NCBI GenBank assembly: GCA_004154925.1
Contig: QJNS01000068.1
Coordinates: forward strand, 62,001-126,000
DNA: 64,000 bases
Source of the DNA: Monosporascus cannonballus
Taxonomy: Eukaryota > Ascomycota > Sordariomycetes > Xylariales
Reading direction: 5' to 3'
Below are positions 1 to 10,344 of this stretch, piece after piece. The notes beneath the pieces are model-generated. The model searched no databases and was not told where the DNA came from. It saw nothing but the letters and a program-made list of their open reading frames with translations. The stretch's first letter is position 1. Every line of letters begins with the position of its first letter. The position numbers were made by a program, and so were the translations under genes.

Positions 1-1
1 G

Positions 2-472
2 TTGGTCAAGAAGTTTGAGACCAATTTCAACGCCGGTCTCGAGGATTTCTGGATTCTGCTCGTGGACTAACCGGTCTAAGTGGTCGGTCCGCGCAGATCC
101 TTGCTCTGCATCTGTCCCCGGATCTGTATGGGCCTGCGCCTCTGCGCTCGCACCAGCACTCACATCTGGCTCTACGTTCGGCGTCGCCTCTGACCGCGAA
201 ATATTTGACATTGATCGCGACAAGACGGTGGGGTCAGACTTGACACGAGATTCCAGGTCTTGGAGAGACGGTGAGACGCTGGTACCAGGGGGTGAGTTGC
301 TGTGGATACCTCCTGCATTAGGATTTAAGGTTCGTTGGTCAAGAGGGCTGTGATTCGCCATTGGCGGAATGGAAGCTTGAGACATGGTGCTGTCGGACGG
401 CTCAGCTTTCACAAAGCTATTATTGAGGGCTCCATCTTCAGCCTCGCGCTTAACTGGCCAAGTCGAGTCCAT
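2..472 (-). CDS. N-terminal part of an unrecognised nuclear-type protein (partial, runs off the window)
   Basis: An open frame of 157 codons starts at the ATG complementary to 470-472 and stays open to the window edge. It is the first Met after an in-frame TGA upstream, which fixes the start unless there is a 5' intron. The protein begins MDSTWPVKREAEDG and is hydrophilic, rich in Ser, Pro, Glu and Asp, with no signal peptide or membrane segment. Two psi-K-x-E tetrapeptides (VKRE near residue 7 and VKAE near residue 21) fit the SUMO acceptor consensus, which suggests, but does not show, a nuclear or chromatin protein. The last visible residues (HEQNPEILETGVEIGLKLL) look helical and may begin a folded domain. 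I do not recognise the family. Confidence 0.6.
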   Translation of the reverse strand, partial: MDSTWPVKREAEDGALNNSFVKAEPSDSTMSQASIPPMANHSPLDQRTLNPNAGGIHSNSPPGTSVSPSLQDLESRVKSDPTVLSRSMSNISRSEATPNVEPDVSAGASAEAQAHTDPGTDAEQGSARTDHLDRLVHEQNPEILETGVEIGLKLLDQ

Positions 473-2685
473 GGTACAAAATGGGTCCACATGTGTCGTC
501 GGATCAGTCCATCAACGAATAGGAACCATGTTCCGTCTGCTTCCAGGTGTTGCAAGGCCTCTTTAGTGATGTTAGTTGAAATAATTGGAAGAAATGGGCG
601 GAAGATGCAATCTAGCTGTTAGACATGTAGGCTAGGACACATGCCCACCCATAAGAGGAAGAAGTAGGTATGTAGTGTGCTGATACGGTGGTTGTTGATT
701 CTATTGTCTAAAATTCGAGATTGAAGATAGATTGAGACTGACGACATCAGACACGAAATAAGAACAAGATTAGAGATCGATCAAACGGACGCGTCTAGAA
801 AACATGCTGATTCACGCGGCTCACAATATTATTTGCTGCTAGTGTGTCTAGGTATTGATAAACTGCCACAGTGGGGCCGCCGAGGGGTCAATGACGTAAG
901 TGGGGACTGGAACTTAGCATCAAGACACCCGCCGAGACAGTTCATGCCGATGCGTACCCCAGACCCCCCGGATCCCTTGTCCGCTTACAACTGCCAGGGG
1001 TATTCTTAGTTATCTCCACCGTCCCATAGGATTCCTTAAGCAGCTAATATGTATACTCCCATATTTTACATGCAAGTATACCTTCATTAATTCTTTCATA
1101 GTTTCCTACCACTTTCACACGGCAATTTATCTTATCCCACTTGTTAAAGGCGTTCGGCAGCTTTAATTAACAGTATCTCTTCCCGAAGATGTTATGTCGT
1201 AAGATATTCAAGGTAGGCTTTGTAGCCATACAATAAACAGGGGTATTTTCAGTTAGTTTCGCCACTCCTCCCATCATTGCCTAATGAAGCTAGATGGTAG
1301 AACCTCATGAAATTTGTATGGGAGTATGCATCATAATTCAAGTTGAAATTAATAGAAGAATAAACAATGCTTACTTCGGATACAAATTGTATAGGAATTA
1401 ACATTTAGCCAATTCCAGTATTCCGTAGTCTTGGTGGAGAAACTAACTGAAAACACCCTTGTTTATTGCACTACTGTAGAAATTACGAAAAAGGTCTTGA
1501 TTAAAACAAATAACTGATTGCAAGTTAATGGTCGCCGGGTTGTGTCGCTAACGACTCAAAGATATGTAGAAACAGGTAGATTTCCATACAAATTCAATGG
1601 AGAGTCTACATTAGCCTACAATGGAAGCAAGTGGGACAATGGAGGCAACTAGACTAGGTAACTAAGAATACCTGTGAGTTGTATGACCTCAGACCCTCAA
1701 CGATCACAGGACTAGGTATCATGATCTACGTTATACTAAATAATTCCTATTGCCACCAGTGAGCTCGAGCCTTGCACGAATGCCTTGGTATTCGTCTCTC
1801 TTCTTCATGACGTCTTTCTCTTTATGGCATGCAATGACGAAAAGGCCATGCAAGGTGGGGGCACACTTCCAGAAGTATACGGCTCGTACTCGTCATTGGT
1901 CCCCTGATAGAGAGTACGTTGTATGACAGACCAATCTTCTCGCTTGTACAGACAAAAGGATACGGTTGAGACTCTGAACATGACAGAAACATTGGATTCT
2001 GACGGAAAGGCTATCCAGTGCCGGAGTGACATAGCCTCCAATGATGGCACTGGACCCTGGGCTCGATCCAATCCTGTTGATGCTCACAGAACTTGATGTT
2101 GAAACAGCTGTGGTAACGCTCCTCTCCATCTAAGGATCTCGAGTCCCGTTGCATTTGGCACGGAGAACGATGGGAAACAATTCGAGTAAGTGAACTAGAC
2201 TACAGAAGGAAGGAGACCTCTCTTTTAAGCAATGTACGGGTCCAGCCAGGAGTGACGGTTGAGGGCCCCCATCACTATATTCCCCAGCATCCTCAGCTTC
2301 TACATCTGTCTCCTGCATGATTTCGCACCTAGCTTGGCAACGCTTGGATGCCCTGAGCCGAGAACGTCAGGTAACATTCCATAATCCAATCTCTTCTCCT
2401 TCGGCTTAAATACCGCCGAAGGATGCAACCACAGCCAAATGACTCCCAACTCATTCGCTTGCTGTCCCTGGCGAGATCTGAATCCCGTGTCGAAATAAAG
2501 GGAAGTGGCAGGTGCAACAAGGGTTGAAGACTGGATGGTGTCCGTTCTATAGACGCGGGGGCGAAAGTCCGTAATGCATAAACCTGATGACTTTAAGTAA
2601 CCCCGCTGCCCGTTAATGGATCCTCCCATGCTCTGCAGAGCATAGGACGGAAGGCCACTAACCGGGACTCTGCGGGCTCGTCAAG
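473..2685. other. Intergenic region between two divergent genes
   Basis: This 2.2-kb gap separates the minus-strand partial gene from the plus-strand rhamnosidase, so it holds both promoters. The first half is AT-rich and holds an inverted repeat (separate entry). Overlapping minus-strand open frames of 60-110 codons between 1805 and 2629 have no recognisable domain and no consistent splice path, so no gene is called there. Confidence 0.6.
1231..1468. repeat. Imperfect inverted repeat, possible degraded MITE
   Basis: Positions 1231-1265 and the reverse complement of 1434-1468 agree at 32 of 35 bases. The shared core includes TTTTCAGTTAGTTTC. The arms enclose 168 bases of AT-rich sequence. 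A weaker second inverted pair lies around it: TATGGGAGTAT near 1317-1327 against ATACTCCCATA near 1053-1063. No flanking target duplication is evident, so identity as a mobile element is an inference. Confidence 0.5.
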
Positions 2686-5600
2686 ATGAAGTTATCGTGG
2701 TTGTCCAACCTGGCCCCCCTCACTTCCATCGCCAACACCCTCTCCATCAACCGTGGGTCTTTGAGAACCGATGGAGTCATCAACCCGATTGCAGTCGACT
2801 CTACCCAACCTCGGCTCTCATGGCGACTAGGTTCCTCGAAGCGCGGAGATGCCCAGACCGCCTACCAGATCCAGGCTGCTAGTTCAGATGATCTCTGGTC
2901 TCGGCCTGACTTCTGGGACAGTGGCCGTGTCGATTCCGACGATAGTTTCGCCGTCTACAGTGGCAAAAGTCTGGGATCGCGCTCCGCTGTGTACTGGCGA
3001 GTCCGTGTGTGGGATTCCAGGGGCATCCCTTCGGCCTGGAGCGAGATTTCGATGTTTGAGGTGTCACTGCTCAAAGAGTCAGACTGGAAGGCATCGTGGA
3101 TCTCGAATCCCGAATACTCGTCTGGCAACAACTCGCTGCCGCTCTTCGCCAAGGAGTTCACGGTACCGTGCTTGCCGACTAAGGCGCGGCTCTACCTCCT
3201 CGGTCTCGGTGTCCATGCGCCAAAGATCAACGGTGAAGCTGTTGGGGATACGGTTCCGGGAACAGGTTATTCGACCGTCGAGAAGACGGCCCTCTACTCC
3301 ACTTACGATGTCACTAAGCAGGTAAACCCCGGCAAGAACGTCATCGGCGTCGCGCTCGGCAAAGGTATCTACAATGCGGACGAGCCCCTGGGGGGTCGAT
3401 ATACTAAACTGACGGTGTCGGAGCAAGAGCTGAAGTTGATCTCTCAGCTGGAGTATACCTGTCCCGCCGATGGAACCCATAGGGTTGTGTCGGACGACTC
3501 CTGGCTTACGACCGTACAAGGTCTTCATCTAGAGGGACACTGGTATGGTGGCGAGGAATATGATGCAAGAAATGAGATAAAGAACTGGTCGAAAACATCT
3601 GGTAACCGAAAGGGCTGGACCAAGGCTTCGATTACTACTGGGCCAGGAGGAGTCCTTGTCAGCCCCAAGTCGCCGCAATTAATGGTTATCGACACGGTGA
3701 AAGCCATTGATGTGAAGCCGGTAAGCCGCGCCTGACGGTCTCATCGTGGGGTTCGGACTGAATGCATATTGTAACGCTGCACTAACTATGGGTCAGGCAG
3801 GAAGCCAGTGGGTATTCAACTTTGGAGTCAACTTTGCCGGCACATTCGCCCTAAAGATCAACGGCAAAGGCGTACGTATCCAACTTCACTAAGATGTTCA
3901 ACTCGGCAGATGTTAACTGTTAATGACCCTAGCGTGCCGGAACCCGTATCGTGTTCTATCCTTCCGAAATCGTGCATGAGGATGGAAGTCCAGATCAGCA
4001 TACCACCGAAGGCCCAATATTCGACGCTTACACCATCAAGGGTGAGGGTTCGGAAGTATACTCCCCCAAGTTCCTTTACCACGGAATGCAATACGTCGGC
4101 GTCAACCTGACCTGGACTCCCTCTGCGTCCGACATGACGGGCTCGGTTATACGAGCCCCGAACGAGAGGGTGCTAGAGCTGTCAACTAGCAACGAGCTGT
4201 TCAACGGCATCCACAAGATCATTGATCGCTCTATTCAAGTGGGTAATATTCCCTTACAAACTAGGCATTGCTAACATGCCCCTTTAGAGCAACATGTATT
4301 CAGTCTTGACCGACTGTCCCCACCGAGAGAAGTATGGCTGGCTCGAACAGGACCACCTGGTCTTTGAGCCCCTTGCTTTGGGATATGATCTTCAAGCTTA
4401 TGGCGTAGATCTGGTCCGAACAATGGCCGATGCCCAGGCAGAGGACGTTCCTGGACTTATCCCAGATATCGCTCCTGAATTGCACGTTCTTCTCCCTGAA
4501 CAGGGTTCGCATGTTCTAATCCTCTTATAGTGGTAACCCGATGGGTGGCGGTTATCGGAACGATCCCAACGTAGGTTATCTCCTGGTTAGCAAGAATTTT
4601 CCACAGCTGACGATCTCCCAGTGGGGACGGGCGATGATTGCGTTCCCTCTCAAGCACTACATGTACTACGGTGACGCCAATGTGTTGACGATGCGTCACC
4701 AATACATGGTGGAGTATGTCGGTTACTTGAAGAACCGAGCCAACGGCCAGCCGTACCTGAACGACGGGGGCCTTGGCGACTGGTTGACGCTCGGTAAGCC
4801 AGCTGCGCATGCACCCAAGACTTCGAAGACTAACGTAACATGCTAGACAAGACCACGCCCAAGGGCCTGGCGTCAACGTTCGGATACCACTCGGCGGTGA
4901 GCGACATGGCCGAGATCGAAGAGATCCTCGGGAACGACGCGGAAGCCGCTAACTACCGCGCCCTAGCGGACGAGATCAAGGGAGGCTTCAACAGCATGTG
5001 GTTCAACAATACCGGCTCGCCGCACTACGCCACCAACTGCCAGGGCTGTAATGCCATCGCGCTCGATATGGGCGCCGTCGCCGACGAGCACAAGGCCGAC
5101 GTGCTGGCGAACATCATCGCGTCCCTCGAGGCGCACGGCTGGCACTGGACAGTGGGAGAGATCTCCCTTCCCAGTAAACACCTCCCCAGGAGACCTCAGT
5201 CGCCGCGCTATCAGTTGCTAACACGTCTTGCAAAGGCCTGATCCGCGTGCTTCACAAAGCCGGACGAGATGACGTTCTCTTCAGGCTCTTCAGCCAGGAG
5301 ACAGTGCCTAGCTACGGCTCTCAGGTGCTTTACGGCGCGACCTCGCTTTGGGAGCATTGGGACGCGCCGGAGACGGGCGGCAGCTGGAACCACTTCATGT
5401 TCGTGCCGATCCCATCCCCCTAATTCCCTTCTTCTCTCCATCGACCGTCGGTTGGCACGGCACGGCTAGCTAATCGGAAAGCGAAAAACAATAGGTTCGG
5501 CTACGGTGACACCTGGATCTTGCGACTCAGCGGTCTCGCGCACGGCGAGGACAGCGTCGCGTGGCGGCGGATCGACTACCGGCCCGTCGTCGTCGGCGAT

Positions 5601-5867
5601 CTGACGTCGGCGCGCACCAGCTACCGGACGCCGCAGGGTGTCGCCTCGGCGAGCTGGGAACTTAACGGGACCGCCCTATCGTACGACGTCGTCGTGCCCG
5701 TCGGGTCCAGGGGCACGGTGTACCTGAACAGCACATCCGTGACGGAGGGTGGGCGGAGGCTCCGCGCCGGTAGGGACGGCATCCTGACGGTGGAGCGGAG
5801 GGACCACGGGCAGACCGTTATCGCTGTCGGATCCGGAAGTTACAGGTTCGAGGCCGAATACCGATAG
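2686..5867 (+). CDS. Alpha-L-rhamnosidase, glycoside hydrolase family 78
   Basis: It should hydrolyse terminal alpha-L-rhamnose from plant glycosides and pectin side chains. Eight exons are inferred: 2686-3720, 3797-3871, 3933-4238, 4288-4481, 4531-4793, 4847-5173, 5236-5398 and 5495-5867, giving 911 residues. Residues 1-20 (MKLSWLSNLAPLTSIANT) are a weak signal peptide whose core is broken by Asn, so secretion is likely but not certain. Fn3-like and beta-sandwich domains (DSTQPRLSWRL; SAVYWRVRVWDS; GIYNADEPLGGRY) precede the (alpha/alpha)6 catalytic domain. The catalytic motif TDCPHREKYGWLEQ lies at the start of exon 4, followed by GLIPDIAPE, LGDWLTL and YGATSLWEHWD. The C-terminal sandwich is in exon 8. 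The exon 4/5 junction keeps frame only with a GC-AG intron. The usual Trp in the NDPNWG motif is replaced (NDPNVG). Identity is secure; the exon 4/5 junction and full activity are less so. Confidence 0.92.
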
Positions 5868-6321
5868 ATATGATGATAGCCTTCATATACCTGTCCCCGA
5901 TATTTCGGGCGCTTCGTCGGAATTGTATAAATATACGCGGCTTATTTGTGGTTCTAGACGTACTCCTTTGCCAGGCATTGCTGGTGCCGCTGCTGGTCCC
6001 CGACCACTAACCAAGTATGCGCGTGTATTCCAAGTGCGAGATGCTTATGAGTGCTCCTCTAGGAAATGAGCTTCGATTCTTAACTATGTTGACTAGTTTC
6101 AATCGTGGTGCAAGATTACCGAGAGTACTTTGAATGCGGCAAGGGGCTAAGATCGAGTATCCCCTTCAACGCAGGACAGAAGCATCACGGACCAGGAAAA
6201 GATTATTTCGAGGTACCTAAGCCAATCAATCAACATACTTATTCGGCCCTAGCCCCAAAGCGCAGCAACGAATGTCGCTGCCAGGCATTCCGGGACTACA
6301 TTTCTGTCCCCTGCGTCTCTC
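5868..6321. other. Intergenic region, convergent gene ends
   Basis: About 450 bases between the stop codons of the rhamnosidase gene and the minus-strand Cys-rich gene. It should hold both 3' ends. I see no gene or repeat in it. Confidence 0.6.
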
Positions 6322-6702
6322 CTACCACCAGGTCAGTTTCTCATAAGGCCGTGTCCACCAGCCATCATCATAATTGTCGGGACCATAGGACCACTCGGTA
6401 GGCGGGCCGCCCACAAACACATCGTCCTTGCCCCTGGCGTCGTCCCTCCGATGATCGCCCCTGACACAGGTGTCGCACGCCCTCCTCCAGCCCTCGATAT
6501 CCCTCCTGCAGTCGCAGAGACAGGTGCACGACCCCATGCAATCGTAGCCCGGGTACGGCCCCGTGCCGATGTGAGGGCCCCGGAATCCAGATCCGTGGCC
6601 TTGGGGTAGGCGCAGCCAGCTAGGCCAATAAGGCATTGTGCTGCCATCTTGGGGGCGCCTGAGCGGGTAGGTTCTTTGTTGGTTGTTATTGTTGGAGCTC
6701 AT
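6322..6702 (-). CDS. Small cysteine-rich hypothetical protein (126 aa)
   Basis: A single open frame without introns. It opens MSSNNNNQQRTYPLRRPQDG, an Asn/Gln-rich start with no signal peptide, followed by a Pro/Gly/Trp/Tyr-rich stretch. The middle carries clustered cysteines (DCMGSCTCLCDC, then ACDTC) that could bind metal or pair as disulfides. The C-terminus is acidic and aromatic (YDDGWWTRPYEKLTWW). The start has a reasonable context (ACCATCATGAG). Low-complexity Trp/Gly/Cys composition of this kind occurs in small fungal proteins of unknown role. I do not recognise a family. The coding call rests on frame length and biased composition. Confidence 0.5.
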   Translation of the reverse strand: MSSNNNNQQRTYPLRRPQDGSTMPYWPSWLRLPQGHGSGFRGPHIGTGPYPGYDCMGSCTCLCDCRRDIEGWRRACDTCVRGDHRRDDARGKDDVFVGGPPTEWSYGPDNYDDGWWTRPYEKLTWW

Positions 6703-7495
6703 GATGGTTTCGTAAGCGCTTTGGGACTTTTGGTGGATGTGTCTAGAGATCGTTGGCGGAGTGTAAGCTTACACGCCAATATCTATTAAGCTGATTGTGA
6801 ACCGTTTTGTTTCGCAGCAGAAGGGGCTTCCAGAATTCCGAAGTCGAGGCGAATTTATAAGAAAAGGACGAGACAGTTGACTCGCCTATGCAACTATGTT
6901 GCTGGTTGTGACTCGAGGATTTGTATTGAACTGTACTATCACTGTGACTGCAAATATTCGTGGAAGCTGAGTCCAGGGGCCTCGGAATCCGTGGTCATAC
7001 GCGGTGCCCGCGCTGGAAGGCAAGGGTTCTGGAGGGCAAAACCCAAAATGATCTTCTCTGGTACTATTCGCACTAAGAATGAGCCTGGACTCCACACCCC
7101 TTAACGTGCTTCGCCCTGCTACAATATGCAAGGTGAGAATATCGAGGCCATCTGAAGGCACATAAGATACCAAGAATTGCCCCTTTGGGACATACGAGGC
7201 GTCACGCAAACTATCGCCAGGCAAACGTCTGCTTTGCGTAGAGATGACCTCTCCTATAACAATTAATCACCATTGCGTCGCCATATAGGACGCAACAGGA
7301 GTTCGGACACTTTAATCATCTCAAGGGTAATCAGCGCGCTACAGTACCCGATAGAAAACTACGTAGTTCAGCTAATAACCATAACATCATACATGTAACC
7401 GTTAGACATCAATCATCAAAAATCAGCTCGAGGCAAAAGCCACAACCAGATATAGCAGGACAACCAACGTTTTTCTTTTAGTATTGACTCTGCTT
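6703..7495. other. Intergenic region
   Basis: About 790 bases between the start of the Cys-rich gene and the 3' end of LEU1, both on the minus strand. It should hold the promoter of the former and the terminator of the latter. Open frames of 75-112 codons on both strands (6877-7224) show no domain or coding bias, and I do not call them. Confidence 0.55.
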
Positions 7496-10083
7496 TTACC
7501 ACTCTAAGGGCTCCGCTTTGACGTCACCGCGGTTCGTCTTCGGCACGGCGGCAGCCTCGACCTTGACGGGGCCGGTCCTCTTGAGGTAGCCGGTACCATC
7601 GAGCCAGGGGTACTTCTGCGTCCTCCGTCGCTCGAAGTCGCTGATCTGCTTCTCCATCTGCATCGTGAGGCCGATGTCGTCGAGCCCGTTGATGAGGCAG
7701 TGCTTCTTGAACCCGTCGACGTCGAACCTGCCCAACTCCCTGCCGTCGACCGTCTTTACTATTTGGGCTGGGAGGTCCACCTCGATCTCCCGGCCGGCCC
7801 GCGCCTCCGCGATGACGCTATCGATCGCCTCCTGGTCCATGACTAACGGCAGCATGCTGTTCTTGAAGCAATTCGAGCAAAATATATCACTGCACAATAT
7901 TAGGACTCGATTTCGGAGAAATATTCGGATCTGCGAAAGGCTGGAATACTCACCCGAAAGAAGGCGCAATAATACATCTGATCCCGAAGTCTAATAAGGC
8001 CCAAGGTGCATGTTCACGACTCGACCCACAACCGAAGTTCGGACCGGCCACGACTAAAATCTTCGCGTTCCGATACGGCTCCTTGTTGAGGATGAAGTCA
8101 GGGTTTTCTTTGCCGGTCTCGGAGTCGTACCGCCATTGGTGGAACAGAGCTGTGCCGAGACCGGAGCGCTTGATGGTTTTGAGGAATTGCTTAGGGATAA
8201 TGGCGTCCGTATCAACGTTTGACCGATCCATGGGGGCGACAATGCCTTTCAGCTGAGTGAACGTAGGCATGCCGCCTGTAGCGGGAGCGCCGCTACCACC
8301 AGCGGCACCGCTTGCAACTCCATCCTCGGGGGCATCTATGATATGGTCCATGTCTTCATCGGTAAACATGTCCTCCACGGCTGGATCCGCCACGTCAATC
8401 TCCGGAGTAACCTTCGCAGGTGTGAGGCGAGTAGCACTAGTGGCCTTCCTCACATCAGCCAGCTTGCCGACCAGAGCGCACGCAGCAGCCATCATGGGGG
8501 ACATGAGGTGCGTACGGCCCTGAGCACCTTGGCGACCCTCGAAGTTACGGTTGGAAGTGGAGGCGCAGCGCTCCTTGGGCGATAGGATATCAGGGTTCAT
8601 GCCCAGGCACATCGAGCAACCCGCTTCGCGCCAGTCAAAGCCGGCATCAGTGAAGATCTTGTCGAGACCCTCCTTTTCTGCCTGTTGTTTCACAAGTCCA
8701 GACCCGGGAACGATCATAGCGTGCTTAATGTTGGGAGCGACCTTCTTGCCTTCAACAATCTTTGCAGCGGCCCGCAGGTCCTCAATACGAGCATTCGTGC
8801 AGCTGCCAATGAAAACCTTGTCGACCACAATATCTTGCATTGGGGTCCCAGCAGTCAAGCCCATATACTCGAGGGCACGCTTACAAGCCTCCTTCTTGTT
8901 GGGATCAGAGAAGTCGTCCGGGCCTGGAACCGCGGCGGTAATGGGAACGACATCTTGAGGCGAAGTACCCCAGGAGACAGTTGGAGCAATGTCCTTTGCG
9001 TCGATGTAAACCTCCTTATCAAACTTGGCGCCTTCATCTGTCTTCAAAGTAGACCAGTAAGAAATTGCACGCTTCCACTCGGGACTGTTGGGTTTGGGTG
9101 CCAGAGGTCGTCCTTTCAGGTACTCGAAGGTTATCTGATCGGGGGCAATCATGCCGGCTCTCGCGCCCGCCTCGATGGACATGTTACAAATGGACATTCG
9201 AGCTTCCATGCTGAGACTCCTAATGGCGGATCCGCAGAATTCGATGACGCAGCCGGTACCTCCTGCCGTGCCAATAATACCAATCACGTGTAGAATCACA
9301 TCCTTGCTGCTAACACCAGGGGCCAGCTCTCCGTCGACCTGGACTTTCATGTTCTCGCTGCGTCTCGTGATCAAAGTCTGAGTGGCAAGCACATGTTCGA
9401 CCTCGCTGGTACCGATACCAAACGCAAGAGACCCGAAAGCTCCGTGCGTTGAGGTATGGCTGTCACCGCAGACAACTGTGGTGCCAGGGAGTGTAAAGCC
9501 CTGCTCGGGACCAATGATGTGGACAATTCCCTGTCTCTTATCACTTAACCCAAAGAAGGTGAGGTTGAAGTCTCGCACATTGCTCTCGAGAGTAACGCAT
9601 TGTATTCTCGAATCGGGTTCTTGGATGAAGCTGGCAACATCCTTGAAGTTGGTACGGGGTGTAGTTGGTACGTTCTAATGTGCATGTCAGCCCGCCTGCG
9701 ACGAGGGATTGAGGGAATGTCAACAGGACACACGTACGTGATCAGATGTGGCAAGAGTACAGTCCGGACGCCTGACCGTTCGGTTGGCATTTCTTAAGCC
9801 CTCAAACGCTTGCTATGGGTGACGCTCAGTATTAGCATTCCGCGGACACATGTAGATCGCGTATTTAAGATGTTGGGGATACATACTGGAGATGTGACTT
9901 CATGCACCAGATGGCGATCTACGATTGATTGTCAGCATGCACCCAACCATCACTATCTACGGTGAGCACGAGGGCAGACAAACCAATGTAGATCAGAATG
10001 GTGCCATCCTCCTTCTCGTCCACCACATGGTCACGCAGGACCTTGTCATACAGGGTCTGCGGGCGTGACACTGCACTCGGCAT
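7496..10083 (-). CDS. LEU1: 3-Isopropylmalate dehydratase (alpha-isopropylmalate isomerase), leucine biosynthesis
   Basis: It isomerises 2-isopropylmalate to 3-isopropylmalate, the second specific step of leucine synthesis. Five minus-strand exons: 10083-9984, 9918-9887, 9812-9738, 9674-7954 and 7889-7496, giving 773 residues, the usual fungal size. The fungal enzyme joins the bacterial LeuC-like large domain and LeuD-like swivel domain in one chain, as here. The 4Fe-4S cluster ligands are visible in [13 protein letters not shown] and [26 protein letters not shown] is an active-site loop. The swivel domain starts near [13 protein letters not shown] and contains [13 protein letters not shown] and [13 protein letters not shown]. 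The start [15 protein letters not shown] is the family's usual N-terminus. No frameshift or stop is present. Its ATG lies 235 bases from the end of the transposon-rich block, so the promoter is very short or lies inside the block. Confidence 0.97.
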
Positions 10084-10317
10084 GATGTATAACGGCTGGA
10101 CTAGAGTATAAGCAAAGAAAGTGATTCGGAATATGAATGGCAGCAAAGAAACGAGAGGGCCTTCCGTTGACCGGCGGCCTTTAGTACTCTGAGCCGTTCG
10201 TGACGTTTTCTCCGATGCCGGCGGACGTGCGGGCCTACCAATTGAGACTGAGCTTTTGCCAATCAAAATGGTGGCGAGGGTTCCCGGGCACTATCAGCCG
10301 CCTTTTACGGAGTGTCA
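10084..10317. promoter_or_regulatory. LEU1 upstream region squeezed against the AT-rich block
   Basis: This is the only normal-GC sequence left between the LEU1 start and the block's inverted repeat. It contains a CCAAT box (near 10238) in plus-strand sense. I found no clear Leu3-type CCGGNNCCGG site. The role is inferred from position. Confidence 0.4.
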
Positions 10318-10343
10318 CAGAGATCACTGCGACAAAACCCAAA
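10316..10343 (+). repeat. Left terminal inverted repeat of the AT-rich block
   Basis: It matches the reverse complement of 31988-32015 at 27 of 28 bases. The shared core is GATCACTGCGACAAAACCC. From 10318 it reads CAGAG, resembling hAT-superfamily ends. The adjacent 8 bases (GAGTGTCA) do not match those outside the right end (TGCTGCAC). Confidence 0.75.
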
Positions 10344-10344
10344 A

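Noticed and set aside
1805..2629. Series of minus-strand frames (62-109 codons)
   Set aside because: No domain, no consistent splice path, and the region overlaps the expected rhamnosidase promoter.
6886..7224. 112-codon minus-strand frame
   Set aside because: No recognisable features; it competes with a similar plus-strand frame.
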